The position numbers and the translations under genes were made by a program. This document shows positions 17,858 through 27,099 of a DNA stretch of 64,000 bases, one piece after another (positions within the stretch are counted from its first letter, which is position 1; every line of letters begins with the position of its first letter). Source of the DNA: Rhizobium lentis. GTDB lineage: Bacteria > Pseudomonadota > Alphaproteobacteria > Rhizobiales > Rhizobiaceae. The stretch spans positions 62,001 through 126,000 of the forward strand of contig NZ_JACHBD010000004.1 of the NCBI RefSeq assembly GCF_014200175.1. The letters are read 5' to 3'. The notes beneath the pieces were generated by a model that saw nothing but the letters and a program-made list of their open reading frames with translations, was not told the DNA's origin and did no database searches.

Positions 17858-18891
17858 AGACTTTTGCCCTTCTTCTCGTTGCGGCTGCTTGCGGCGAGCT
17901 GGACCAGCGTCAGGATGACGAGCACTATGCCCATCAGAATCGAGGCGGCCGATGCCAATCCCGGATTGCGCAGCGAACTGGCAAAGCCGGTCTCGTAGAT
18001 AAACTGGGTGATATACATGGTGCTAGTGCCGGGGCCGCCGCCGGTGAGCACGAAAACCTCGTCGAAGATCTGTACCGCGCGGATCAGCGCCAGGACGAGG
18101 ACGACGATGAGGTTCGGCATCAGCAGCGGCAGGGTGATGCGCCGGAAGATGCGGGTGGGGCTCGCCTTGTCCATCGCCGCCGCTTCGTAGAGATCCCTTG
18201 GGATCGCCTGCAGGCCAGCGAGAAGGATCAGTGCGTAAAAGCCCATATGGGCCCAGACCGAAACAAAGACGGCGAAGAAGAAGGCCCAGAAACGATCGCT
18301 GAGCCAGGAGAAGGGTTCGAAGCCGAAAGGGCTCAGCGCATAGTTCAACAGGCCCTCGCGCTGAAGGATCCACTTCCAGATCAGGCCGACGACAACGGGC
18401 GACAGCAGCACCGGAAAGAAGAAGACGGCCCGCCAGAAGCCACGATTGGAAAGTTCGCGGTTGAGTATCAGTGCCGTTGCGAGAGCCGCGACCAGCATCG
18501 CCGACACCTGGAAGACGACGAAGACCGCGGTGTTGCGCACGGCAGCCCAAAAGGTGTCGGCAGCGCACGTCGAGGGGTCGAGATAAGAGCGGCAATCGAA
18601 GAGGATGCGATACTGCTCGGAGCCGACATAAGTCCTGTTCGGAAGGAAGATGGCGCCGCCACTGGTCGTCGAATAGATGAAGTTGATGACCAGCGGGAGG
18701 AGCACGAAGATGGAAAAGATCAGCATGTTGGGCGCCAGGAAGACGCCCGCCATGCCGTTCAGCCCCGTCAGCTTCTGCCAGGCGCGCATAGGGATGTCGA
18801 CGATCCCCATGGCAAGCCTGACAGGCGTAAGGAGCGCCTGCCGCAGACCGGCTTTCGCCGGCGGTTCGGAAGAAACCGTCTTCTCCGCCAT
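17854..18891 (-). CDS. Sugar ABC transporter permease (MalF type)
   Basis: Inner-membrane permease of 345 aa with six or seven helices. The EAA loop appears as RDLYEAAAMDKASPTRIFRRITLPLL near residue 235. A periplasmic loop carries a Cys pair (FDCRSYLDPSTCAADTF), a possible disulphide. I chose ATG 18891 (MAEKTVSSEP); the longer frame to 19029 lies inside the binding-protein gene. It partners the MalG-type permease. Confidence 0.9.
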   Translation of the reverse strand: MAEKTVSSEPPAKAGLRQALLTPVRLAMGIVDIPMRAWQKLTGLNGMAGVFLAPNMLIFSIFVLLPLVINFIYSTTSGGAIFLPNRTYVGSEQYRILFDCRSYLDPSTCAADTFWAAVRNTAVFVVFQVSAMLVAALATALILNRELSNRGFWRAVFFFPVLLSPVVVGLIWKWILQREGLLNYALSPFGFEPFSWLSDRFWAFFFAVFVSVWAHMGFYALILLAGLQAIPRDLYEAAAMDKASPTRIFRRITLPLLMPNLIVVLVLALIRAVQIFDEVFVLTGGGPGTSTMYITQFIYETGFASSLRNPGLASAASILMGIVLVILTLVQLAASSRNEKKGKSL

Positions 18892-18902
18892 CCGCTCTTC
18901 CG

Positions 18903-20162
18903 TCAGTTGCCGGCGACCTTGGCCTTGATGTCCTCGTCGATGCGGGCATAGGCGTCGTCGAGCTTCATCTCGCCGGCGATCACCTGGCTGATGCGGGCAA
19001 CGATCGCGCTGTAATAGGCGTCCGACCATTTCCAGCCGGGCAGCTTCATGGCGGGCGCGGCCGTCTGCGCCGCCGATTCGACAAAGGCTTTCAGCGCCGC
19101 CTTTACATGCGGGTTGTCGGTCTTGAAGTCCATCTGGCCGGCAGCGACACCTTTATGCGCCGGAATGAACAGGCTGCGCTCAGCAAACTCCTTCTGGACA
19201 TCGGCGCCCGCCAGATAATCCATGACCTTGGCGACGTCTTTCGGGTTCTTGGTGTATTTGACCGCGACGAGGCCAGCGCCACCCTGCATACCGGTGCAGG
19301 CGACCGTGCCGCAGGGGCTTCCAGCCATCACCCAATCGAAGCTGTCGCCGATCTTCTGGGCGAATCCGGAGAGCTGCCAGCTTCCCGAGTAATAATAGGC
19401 AAGGCCGCCATTGATGAAGTCCTCAGCCGCGGCACGATAGGTGGTGCCGGCGGCGCTGACCCAGACATCCTTGTTGACGATGCCCTCCTCGTTCCACTTG
19501 ACGAAGCGGCTGAGGAATTCCTTGGATCCCTGATCGATCGGCGCCGGCTTTCCGTCGGCAGCGATGTAGTTGGCGCCGTAGGAAATGTTCGGGCCGGAGA
19601 CGCGGTGGCCGGAGCGGTCGATCGCCATGGCGAACACCTTCTGACTGTCGGCGACCTTCTTGGCGGCGGCCGCCCAGTCATCCCAGGTCGCTTTCGGGCC
19701 GGGAATTTCGACGCCGGCCTGTTCGAACAGCGTCTTGTTGACGAAGCCGCCGGTCAGCGTCAGCTGGGTCATGAAGCCGGTGATGGCGTTCGAGCCGTCT
19801 GGGCGCATCCAATCAGCCTGGGCGCCGAAATTGTCGTCCCAATATTTCGCATCGGCAAGGAGCGGGCGAAGATCGAGCCAGTGCTGCGCCTGCGCCTTCA
19901 GATTGGTGACGCGGGCGATATCCGGCCCTTTGCCGGCTTCGAGCTGTACCGGCAGCTGCTCCTTGACGACGTCATAAGAGACCTCGTCGAGGATGACGTT
20001 GACATCGGGATTGGCCTTGGAGAAGCGCGCCAGCAGATCCTTGATGACAGCGCCTTCGCCGCCGTCGGAATACCACATGATGCGCACATCGCCGGCGTGG
20101 GCGGCGACCGAGCTCAAGAGAATGGCAGCCAAAGCCGCGCCGATCGATTTCATTCTGGTCAT
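18903..20162 (-). CDS. Sugar ABC transporter substrate-binding protein (CUT1 family)
   Basis: Periplasmic binding protein of 419 aa, signal peptide 1-23 (cleavage after AHA). It begins DVRIMWYSDGGEGAVIKDLLARF, characteristic of extracellular solute-binding family 1. It is Trp- and Tyr-rich, as expected for sugar stacking. ATG 20162 follows a strong GGAGGAGGAGAAA site. The ligand cannot be told from sequence; the glycosidase-like gene upstream suggests an oligosaccharide or glycoside. Confidence 0.9.
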   Translation of the reverse strand: MTRMKSIGAALAAILLSSVAAHAGDVRIMWYSDGGEGAVIKDLLARFSKANPDVNVILDEVSYDVVKEQLPVQLEAGKGPDIARVTNLKAQAQHWLDLRPLLADAKYWDDNFGAQADWMRPDGSNAITGFMTQLTLTGGFVNKTLFEQAGVEIPGPKATWDDWAAAAKKVADSQKVFAMAIDRSGHRVSGPNISYGANYIAADGKPAPIDQGSKEFLSRFVKWNEEGIVNKDVWVSAAGTTYRAAAEDFINGGLAYYYSGSWQLSGFAQKIGDSFDWVMAGSPCGTVACTGMQGGAGLVAVKYTKNPKDVAKVMDYLAGADVQKEFAERSLFIPAHKGVAAGQMDFKTDNPHVKAALKAFVESAAQTAAPAMKLPGWKWSDAYYSAIVARISQVIAGEMKLDDAYARIDEDIKAKVAGN

Positions 20163-20243
20163 TTTCTCCTCCTCCTGACCGATGAATTCCTACAGCGCCG
20201 CGCCTCTTTTCAGACGCGCAAAGGACGCTGTAACACTCTGAAT

Positions 20244-20296
20244 TGCTGCATAATTTTATCATTAAATCGATTCCGATTTTAAGGAATTATGCAGCA
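20244..20296. promoter_or_regulatory. Inverted repeat flanking a LacI-like half-symmetric site
   Basis: A perfect 12-bp inverted repeat, TGCTGCATAATT (20244-20255) and AATTATGCAGCA (20285-20296), encloses an AT-rich core. Within the core AAATCGATTCCGATTT (20264-20279) is partly palindromic. It lies in the gap upstream of the binding-protein gene. A role as operator or internal promoter for the LacI regulator at 23047 is inference. No T run follows, so it is not a plain terminator. Confidence 0.45.
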
Positions 20297-20332
20297 GGTC
20301 CGGCCGGGTCCTCCACCTGCCGGGCGCGTCTT

Positions 20333-22855
20333 CTACGAGGCCGCCCGCCGAAGCTGCCTGCCCGGTATCGTGAGATGTACCGCGTCTCCCCGCACCGACC
20401 AGTCCGAGGGCCGAAGAATGCGGCCTTCGGCGCGCACCGTGCCGTCCTCCTCGAAGATGACCTCGCCATAATCCGGATCGACGAAGACCAAGGCACCCTC
20501 GCCGTCGCGCCGGACCGAGTGCGCGGCGAAACGAGCCCGCATGCCGTCGAGACCGCTTTCGCGACCGAGATCGGAGAGACGGACGATCCAGCGGCCGCTG
20601 CGGCCGGCCAGGCGCAGTTCCATGTCCGTGGTCGGGCCGTGCTTCACCGGCTCCAGCGGCCCGTTGCCGATCAGCATTGCGAGGCCGCCACCAGAGCGGG
20701 CGAGCGCCACATTGCCGTCAAGCGCCGTCTCGTCGAAAGCTTCAAGCGGGAACCAGGCATGGGTGAATTCCGGCTGACCCTGATGGATGGAGAAATCGAG
20801 CATCGCCAGATCGCGATACTGATGCACGCGCGGCAGCGTTCCGCAACCGCCCCAGTAGCTCGGTCGGCCGTAACCGAACTGGATGGTTTCGCCGGGATGG
20901 TTGATCCAGATCTGCGCTTCCGGCCGGTCGCTCAGGCGCAGGTGAAGCACCGTCTCCTGATAGCCCCAGGCGCCGGGGCGATAATGGGCGATGGTGCCGA
21001 GCGCGGTGTCGCGCGTCTTGTAATGATAGAGGGCAGCGAACCGGTTTTCGCCCTGCGAGAAGGTCCATTCCTGCGCCTCATCAGACCGGTGGGAGGCGAT
21101 TTCGGCCAGCGCCTCTGGAAAACGCAGGCCGTGATCGCGGATGCAGACGGCAAGCTGCGGCAGCGCGTGGACGCGCCGGCCGTACCAGCCGCGGCCCCAG
21201 AGCAGTCGGGCGATGCCTGATAGTTCGACCGAGCGGCCGGGGCGAAGCGTATGTTCGTAGGAGCGGCCCTGGCTGCCGGTCAGCATGCCATGATGGGCCG
21301 AGCGGGCGACGATCTCCATCAGGCGGACGATGCTGGCATTGGCGCGGGCGCGGATCGTCTCGTCAGGCGCGCAGGCGGCGAGCGCCGTCAGGCCCTTGAG
21401 GTCGATCGGGAAATAAGGAACGGAATTCCATTCGGCCATTTCCCAGCGCTCGAAATGATCGAGCCAGGCACGAACCCGCTCTTCGCCGACCTTCATCTGC
21501 TCGGCGCCGGTGCGGCCGGAGCGAACGAAGACGGCATCGGGGAAAAGCTGACCGCCGAGATAGGCGGCGGTGTGGAAGAGCAGCGCATGGTTTTCGGAAA
21601 AATACCACTGAACGTCGTTGCCCGGCTCGTCCATCCAATAGCGGTAATTGAGAACGGCGTGCTCGATCCTATCGCGCAGTTCCGGTGACAGAAGATCGCT
21701 CCAGCGTGTATAGGCAAACAGCAGCGGCACCAGCACGAAATCGGCGCAGTCGTGGCAGTCCTCGATGACGGGCAGCATGGCCGAGATCATCGCCTCGGTC
21801 TCCTCGCCGCCCTGCCCCAGCGCCAGACGGGCGAAAGCGCAGACCGTATCGGGCTCGGAATGGGCGGCGACCTCGGCAAGCGCCTCGGCGATGCGATCTT
21901 CCAGCGCAGCCGGCGCCGGCCCTTGACGCGCGGGATGACAGATCTCGACACCGAGGGTGCGGGCGGCGGACAGCGTACCGGTTTGGAAGGTGATGCGGAA
22001 ATGGCGGAAATCGGCTGGCATATCAGCCGAGCTTCCGAGCGCCAGCTTGGTCGCGCCTTTTTCCAGCGTGAAATCATAGTCGAAGCGCTCGGTCGACATG
22101 AAGTCTCCTTCGATCTCGACATGGCAGCCCAGCGCCAGCGGCAGCGGCGCGGGAAACAGGATCGTCACGTCCTCGCCGAGATAGGCGGTGCGGTCGAACC
22201 GCATGCCTTCGAGGATCGCCTCCAGCCCGTCCGCCTCATCGGCGGCGATTGGAACGGGAAGTGATGTTTCGACTGCCGGGCCGTCGAGATAATCCAGCTG
22301 GAAATAGAAGCGGGCGTCGCGCTCGGCGAGATCGTCGAAATAGATTCGGATCTCATTGGGGCCGGCGGCGAGCTCAACCTCGAAGATCTGCTGGGCTTCC
22401 AGATTGCGCTCGTAGGGCGCCATGAAGCCCTGCTCGCGGCCGTTGACGAAGAGGATGGCGCCGCCGCAGGTCGACAGGCGGAGCCTGGCTGACCCGGCCG
22501 TGCCGGCATCAAGGAAGGTGCGCGCCCAGCACCCGATGCGTGTCGGGCGGAACCAGAATCCGGAGAGATCGACACGCGGCGAGGCAAAGGGAAGCCACCA
22601 GCGGATGGCCTCGAATTCGCCAACCGGTTGCGGCCTTTGGCCGGAGAAGGATGTCTTGAATTCGGTGCGGCAGGGATATTCATGCGGGATGAAGTTCTTC
22701 GTCTTGGTGACGAAGAAAAACGGATCCATGCTGCCTTCCATCGGCCGGTCGGCGACGTCGTAGCGCGCCTGCGAGAGAGGGCCGAGCTGCCAATAGACGA
22801 TCGGGCTATTCTTGGCGGTTTCGCGGCGGAGATGGGAGAGCTGCTCAGCGGCCAT
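20333..22855 (-). CDS. Large uncharacterised protein, probably glycoside-active (alpha-toroid type)
   Basis: I do not recognise a named family for this 840-aa soluble protein. The N-terminal 200 residues look like a beta-sandwich carbohydrate-binding domain of the kind in GH2-like enzymes (segments GGAILFVNG and AGPNEIRIYFDDL). Residues about 320-630 are helix-rich, with clusters of aromatic and acidic residues such as QWYFSENHALLFH near 416 and MAEWNSVPYFPIDLKG, resembling an (alpha/alpha) toroid. The C-terminal part is beta-rich. There is no signal peptide, so it would act in the cytoplasm on imported substrate. It is the first gene of the LacI-controlled operon. Start ATG 22855 is preferred over TTG 22918. 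Confidence 0.72.
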   Translation of the reverse strand: MAAEQLSHLRRETAKNSPIVYWQLGPLSQARYDVADRPMEGSMDPFFFVTKTKNFIPHEYPCRTEFKTSFSGQRPQPVGEFEAIRWWLPFASPRVDLSGFWFRPTRIGCWARTFLDAGTAGSARLRLSTCGGAILFVNGREQGFMAPYERNLEAQQIFEVELAAGPNEIRIYFDDLAERDARFYFQLDYLDGPAVETSLPVPIAADEADGLEAILEGMRFDRTAYLGEDVTILFPAPLPLALGCHVEIEGDFMSTERFDYDFTLEKGATKLALGSSADMPADFRHFRITFQTGTLSAARTLGVEICHPARQGPAPAALEDRIAEALAEVAAHSEPDTVCAFARLALGQGGEETEAMISAMLPVIEDCHDCADFVLVPLLFAYTRWSDLLSPELRDRIEHAVLNYRYWMDEPGNDVQWYFSENHALLFHTAAYLGGQLFPDAVFVRSGRTGAEQMKVGEERVRAWLDHFERWEMAEWNSVPYFPIDLKGLTALAACAPDETIRARANASIVRLMEIVARSAHHGMLTGSQGRSYEHTLRPGRSVELSGIARLLWGRGWYGRRVHALPQLAVCIRDHGLRFPEALAEIASHRSDEAQEWTFSQGENRFAALYHYKTRDTALGTIAHYRPGAWGYQETVLHLRLSDRPEAQIWINHPGETIQFGYGRPSYWGGCGTLPRVHQYRDLAMLDFSIHQGQPEFTHAWFPLEAFDETALDGNVALARSGGGLAMLIGNGPLEPVKHGPTTDMELRLAGRSGRWIVRLSDLGRESGLDGMRARFAAHSVRRDGEGALVFVDPDYGEVIFEEDGTVRAEGRILRPSDWSVRGDAVHLTIPGRQLRRAAS

Positions 22856-22993
22856 CTGAAACCTGGTCCGGCTGCCTTGGGATTTTCGAGAAAACGCCGA
22901 CGCATGGATGGCGGTCAAGCCCCATCTTCAAAGCCTCCCTGCTCTGCCGCTTGTCGCGGACTCCTCGGGGGCAATTGTGCATAGGCATTGCAT

Positions 22994-23001
22994 TTGCGCA
23001 A
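22994..23001. promoter_or_regulatory. Candidate LacI-type operator core (TTGCGCAA)
   Basis: An 8-bp perfect palindrome in the divergent promoter region between the glycosidase-like gene and the LacI regulator, 45 bases before the LacI start. LacI-family operators often centre on such CG- or GC-centred palindromes. Position and symmetry are the only evidence. Confidence 0.4.
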
Positions 23002-23046
23002 CGTGAAAGATTTTTGCATAAAAAGAGCGGGAGTGAGGAAAACGAC

Positions 23047-24102
23047 ATGGCCCCGGATCAGAAGAAAGGCAGGCGCACGCGCCTCGACGACATCGCCGCA
23101 AGATGCGGCGTGTCGATCAGCACGGTGTCGCGGGCGCTCGCCGGCGAAAAAGGCGTCAGGCCCGAGATCCGGAAGCTGGTGCTGGAGACGGCCAGCGCCG
23201 TTAGCTATGCCCTGCCGGCCAGTGTTGCCGGCAAGAAGGTCATGCTCGTCGCCTCCGGCGCGGCGATGATCGACTACGTCCGCAACCAATTCACCCTCTA
23301 CGTGCTCGAAGGCCTGAATGCGCGTGCCGCCGCGCTCGGCATCGAGATGGCGATGCGCCCCGTTGCCGACAAGACGGACGAAGCCCGCGTCATCGCCGAG
23401 ATGCGCGACGATGCGAGCTTCGGCGGCATGCTGATCCTGACCGTCGATGAGGAGGATATGCTGGCGGCGGCCGCCGGCTTGGGAAAACCGGTCGTGCTCG
23501 TCAATACCGACGATCCCTATATGCGGCTTTCGAGCGTGACGCCCTGCAACCGCTCGGCGGCCTTCATTGCCGCCGAGCGGCTGATCAAGGCCGGCCACGA
23601 ACGCATCCTGTTCATGCTGCGGCCGGGACGGCGGACGATCGAGCGGCGCCTGGAGGGCTGGCGCGACGCTCTGTTGCATCACGGGCTACAAGCCGACGCC
23701 GAGCTGGTACTCGAGGTCGACGACTGGCTGCCGGAATTGGGCGCCGAGGCAGTTACCCGCCTCGTGCGTGACAAGGGCCTGTCCTTCACCGCAATCCTGA
23801 CGGCGGGCGACAGCCTTGCAAATGGCGCCGTGCACGGATTGCAGGCGATGGGATATGCCGTGCCGCAAGACGTCTCGGTCATGGGCATCGACGACCTACC
23901 GCAATCGGCCTTTCTCAATCCGCCGCTGTCGACTGTGCACATTCCGATGCGCGAACTCGGCGCCACCGCGCTCGATCTGTTGCGCGACATGATGCTCGGG
24001 CTTGCCGCCCCGCGCCGGCGCGTCGAGCTCGCCTGCCATCTCGTCGAAAGGGGCAGCGTCGCAACCGTCAGCCATCCGCAGGAGGTTGCGCCGCAATCAT
24101 GA
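23047..24102 (+). CDS. LacI-family transcriptional regulator
   Basis: Repressor-type regulator of 351 aa. The helix-turn-helix is at about residues 13-34 (RLDDIAARCGVSISTVSRALAG), followed by a hinge helix and a periplasmic-binding-like ligand domain. The hinge is atypical: the usual YxPN segment reads YALPASVAGKK. ATG 23047 has GAGTGAGGAAAA upstream; the extra 32 codons of the open frame are non-coding. It is divergent from the sugar transporter operon it probably controls, and overlaps the next gene by four bases. Confidence 0.9.
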   Translation: MAPDQKKGRRTRLDDIAARCGVSISTVSRALAGEKGVRPEIRKLVLETASAVSYALPASVAGKKVMLVASGAAMIDYVRNQFTLYVLEGLNARAAALGIEMAMRPVADKTDEARVIAEMRDDASFGGMLILTVDEEDMLAAAAGLGKPVVLVNTDDPYMRLSSVTPCNRSAAFIAAERLIKAGHERILFMLRPGRRTIERRLEGWRDALLHHGLQADAELVLEVDDWLPELGAEAVTRLVRDKGLSFTAILTAGDSLANGAVHGLQAMGYAVPQDVSVMGIDDLPQSAFLNPPLSTVHIPMRELGATALDLLRDMMLGLAAPRRRVELACHLVERGSVATVSHPQEVAPQS

Positions 24103-24638
24103 AATTCCTGGCCATTTCAGGAAGCGCCCGCCGGGCTTCCACCAACACCGCTATGCTTTATGCTCTGCAGTCGGTTGCCGGCTCGATGCATCAGATTTCA
24201 GTCTATGATCGCGTGGGAGAGCTTCCGGTCTTTTCGCCCGACCTCGAGCAGGATCCTCCGCTCGAAGTGGAAGCTCTTGCAAGGGCGATCGTCGACGCGG
24301 ATGGGCTGATCCTGGCGAGCCCCGAATATATCCGATCGATTCCAGGCGGGCTGAAGAACGCCATCGACTGGCTCGTCTCCCGCAACGAGGTGATCGGCAA
24401 ACCGATCGTGCTTGCACATGCGTCGCATCGCGGCAACGACATGCTCCACCAGCTTCGCATCATTCTCGCCACGCTGAGCGATCGTTTCAACGAGGACCTT
24501 TTCCTGCGGCTTCCTCTGATGAAGCTTTCCCCTGATGAGGTTGCCGCACATCTTTCCGCCCCTCGGCATCAGGAGGAAATGCGCCGTTTCCTCGACGATT
24601 TCGCAAATTACTGCGCGCCAGCCGTCAGGCTTCCATGA
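24099..24638 (+). CDS. NADPH-dependent FMN reductase family protein
   Basis: Flavodoxin-fold protein of 179 aa. The FMN phosphate loop is SGSARRASTNTAML at residues 6-19, and the conserved SPEYIRSIPGGLKNAIDWLV (about 70-90) lines the flavin site. The family reduces FMN, quinones or chromate with NADPH. It overlaps the LacI gene by four bases (ATGA), so they are cotranscribed, which is unusual for a sugar regulator. Its 3' end overlaps the convergent ATPase gene by 14 bases. Confidence 0.88.
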   Translation: MKFLAISGSARRASTNTAMLYALQSVAGSMHQISVYDRVGELPVFSPDLEQDPPLEVEALARAIVDADGLILASPEYIRSIPGGLKNAIDWLVSRNEVIGKPIVLAHASHRGNDMLHQLRIILATLSDRFNEDLFLRLPLMKLSPDEVAAHLSAPRHQEEMRRFLDDFANYCAPAVRLP

Positions 24639-25368
24639 AGCTCGCCTCGAACAACTCGCGCGCATAGGCATCATGCGTGGTGCCCGCCTGCAGATCCGCC
24701 CTGGTGAGTTCGTCGACGAAGCCGCCATTCTTCATGATCAGCACCCGGTCGCACATATGGGCGATGACCGCGAGATCGTGGCTGACGAGCAGATAGGTCA
24801 GCCCCTTCTCCTCGCGCTGATCGGCGAGCAGGTTGAGGATTTCGGCCTGGACAGAGACGTCGAGCGCCGATGTCGGCTCGTCGAGAAGCAGGATGGGCGG
24901 CGACAGGATCAGCGCCCGGGCGATCGCCACACGCTGCCTTTGTCCGCCGGAAAGCTCGTGCGGAAACCGATTGGCGAAGCTTGCCGGCAGGCCCACCTGG
25001 ATCAATGCGTTTTCGACCTTCGACCAGATCTCGGAATGGCGCATGGCGCGTAGCGGCTCGGCGAGCGCGGTGCCGATGCGATGGCGGGGATGCAGGGATC
25101 CATAAGGATCCTGAAAGACCATCTGGGCAAGCGTCAGTTCCTCGCGGGAGCGTTTCTTGCCGATCGGCTTTCCGCCGAGCTCGATCTGGCCGGTCCAGCC
25201 GGCCTCCATGCCGGCAAGGCAGCGCAGCACCGTCGATTTGCCGCAGCCGGATTCGCCGACGATGCCGAGCGTCTCGCCGGGCTTGACCTGAAAACTGATG
25301 CTCCTGACGACATGGTTGGTCGATTTACCCGATCCGAAGACGACATCGAGGTCACGCACATTGATCAT
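24625..25368 (-). CDS. Peptide/opine-type ABC transporter ATP-binding protein (DppF-like)
   Basis: ATPase of 247 aa. Walker A GESGCGKST is near residue 38, the Q-loop VFQDPYGSLHPRHRI near 85 is typical of the oligopeptide class, then signature [15 protein letters not shown] and Walker B LLDEPTSALD. It is shorter than DppF because the C-terminal oligopeptide-domain extension with its iron-sulphur cysteines is absent. It is the last gene of a five-gene operon and overlaps DppD-like by four bases. Confidence 0.9.
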   Translation of the reverse strand: MINVRDLDVVFGSGKSTNHVVRSISFQVKPGETLGIVGESGCGKSTVLRCLAGMEAGWTGQIELGGKPIGKKRSREELTLAQMVFQDPYGSLHPRHRIGTALAEPLRAMRHSEIWSKVENALIQVGLPASFANRFPHELSGGQRQRVAIARALILSPPILLLDEPTSALDVSVQAEILNLLADQREEKGLTYLLVSHDLAVIAHMCDRVLIMKNGGFVDELTRADLQAGTTHDAYARELFEASFMEA

Positions 25369-26210
25369 TGCACCGCCTCCAGATCGAGTTTCGCCCGGTC
25401 GAGAACCGCGAGCCGGCGCACCGGGCTCTTCGGGTCGGGCAGCGCCGCTATCAGGCCGCGGGTATAGGGATGGCGGGCCTCTTCGAGACGGGTCAGGGTT
25501 TCGACGATCCGGCCGGCATACATGACGATGATGCGTTCGCAGAAGGCCGCGACCATGCGGATGTCGTGGCTGATCAGAAGCAGGCCCGAATTGTTTTCCC
25601 GCACCAGTTCGTCGAGCAGCAGCAGCACGTCCTTCCGCACGCTGACATCGAGCGCCGAGGTCGGTTCGTCAGCGATGACTAGCTTCGGCCGCGCCAAGAG
25701 CATCATGGCGATCATCACACGCTGCCCCATGCCGCCGGATATCTGGTGGGGATAGAGCGCCATGACCCGGTCAGGATCGCTGATGCGCACGCGCTCCAGC
25801 ATGGCGCGGGCAGCATCCTGCGCCTGGCTGCCGCGCAGGCCGAGATGAAGGCGGGCAGCCTCGGCGATCTGCTTGCCGATCGACAGCACCGGATTCAGCG
25901 AATAGCGAGGGTCCTGCATGATCAGTGCAATGTCCTTGCCGCGCAGTGCGCCCATCTGGCGCTCGCTCTTTGCCAAAAGCGGACTGCCGGCGAGATCCAT
26001 GCGCTCGGCAGAAACGATCGCCGCCGGCGGCAAAAGGCGCATGATCGCCCGCCCCGTCGTCGATTTGCCAGAACCGGATTCTCCGACGATCCCGACACGT
26101 TCGCGGCCGACATCGAAGCTGACGTTGGAGACGGCGGGCACGGCGCCTCGGCCGAACCGGACATTCAGCGCCTTGACGGAAAGAACGGGCTGGAGATCAC
26201 GATCTTGCAT
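25365..26210 (-). CDS. Peptide/opine-type ABC transporter ATP-binding protein (DppD-like)
   Basis: ATPase of 281 aa that pairs with the DppF-like subunit. Walker A GESGSGKSTTGRAI is near residue 41. The Q-loop is MQDPRYSLNPV, the signature region ISGGMGQRVMIAMML, and Walker B VIADEPTSALD. The C-terminal tail is short. I chose ATG 26210 (MQDRDLQPVL), which overlaps the permease by 14 bases, instead of the longer frame to 26261. Confidence 0.89.
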   Translation of the reverse strand: MQDRDLQPVLSVKALNVRFGRGAVPAVSNVSFDVGRERVGIVGESGSGKSTTGRAIMRLLPPAAIVSAERMDLAGSPLLAKSERQMGALRGKDIALIMQDPRYSLNPVLSIGKQIAEAARLHLGLRGSQAQDAARAMLERVRISDPDRVMALYPHQISGGMGQRVMIAMMLLARPKLVIADEPTSALDVSVRKDVLLLLDELVRENNSGLLLISHDIRMVAAFCERIIVMYAGRIVETLTRLEEARHPYTRGLIAALPDPKSPVRRLAVLDRAKLDLEAVQ

Positions 26211-27099
26211 GGCGGGGATCCAGAATGTCGCGCAGAGCATCTCCGGCGATGTTGAAGGCAAGGCTCGTCAGCAGGATGGCGATACCGGGCATGACCGCGA
26301 CCCACCAATAGTCGAGCATGAACTTGCGGCCGTTGGAGATCATCGCGCCCCATTCCGGCGCAGGCGGCTGGGCGCCAAGCCCGAGAAATCCGAGCGAAGC
26401 CGCCGTCAGAATGATGCCGGCCATGTTGAGGGTCAGGCGTACGATCACCGAGGGAATGCACATGGGGGCGATATAAACGAGAAGAATGCGGATCGGCGAG
26501 GCGCCGTAGAGACGGGCGGCCACAACATAGTCGGCGTTTCTGACGACCAGAGCCTCGGCACGCGCCAGCCGGGCGATCGGTGGCCAGGCGGTGAGTGAGA
26601 TCGCGATGATCGCGGTGGTCAAGCCGGCGCCGAGCGCCGCAGCAAAAGCAAGCGCCAGGATCAGCGACGGGAAAGAAAGAACGATATCGGTGGCGCGCAT
26701 CAGCAGCGCATCGATGCGTCCGCCGAAGAAGCCCGCGACTACCCCGATCAAAAGACCGATCGGCCCGACGATCAGCGAAATCGATAGCACGGTCTGGATG
26801 GTGATGCGCGTGCCGAAGATGAGGCGGCTCAGAATATCGCGACCGAACTCGTCCGTGCCGGCCGGATGCGCCAGGCTCGGGGGCTGCAGGGCGTCCCCGA
26901 GCGATTGGATGACCGGATCGTAAGGCGCCAGCAGCGGCGCGAAGATCGCGATCAGGCAAAGCAGACCGAGGATGACAAAACCGGCAAGGCCAAGCGGCTC
27001 GGCAGCCAGTTTGCGGCCGGCCCGCGCAAACGACGCCGCCATGCGGCTTGGCACGCTCGGAGGGCGAACCCGGATGTCGCTGCGGATAACATCGCTCAT
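26197..27099 (-). CDS. Peptide/opine-type ABC transporter permease (DppC-like)
   Basis: Inner-membrane permease of 300 aa with an N-terminal cytoplasmic leader and six helices. The motif GTDEFGRDILSRLIFGTRI near residue 90 is diagnostic of DppC/OppC permeases. The EAA loop is visible as RLARAEALVVRNADYVVAARLYGAS. It overlaps the DppB-like stop by four bases. Confidence 0.91.
   Translation of the reverse strand: MSDVIRSDIRVRPPSVPSRMAASFARAGRKLAAEPLGLAGFVILGLLCLIAIFAPLLAPYDPVIQSLGDALQPPSLAHPAGTDEFGRDILSRLIFGTRITIQTVLSISLIVGPIGLLIGVVAGFFGGRIDALLMRATDIVLSFPSLILALAFAAALGAGLTTAIIAISLTAWPPIARLARAEALVVRNADYVVAARLYGASPIRILLVYIAPMCIPSVIVRLTLNMAGIILTAASLGFLGLGAQPPAPEWGAMISNGRKFMLDYWWVAVMPGIAILLTSLAFNIAGDALRDILDPRHARS

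Noticed and set aside
20244-20296. Terminator for the 840-aa gene
   Set aside because: The inverted repeat has a 29-base spacer and no T run on the minus strand, so an operator role is more likely.
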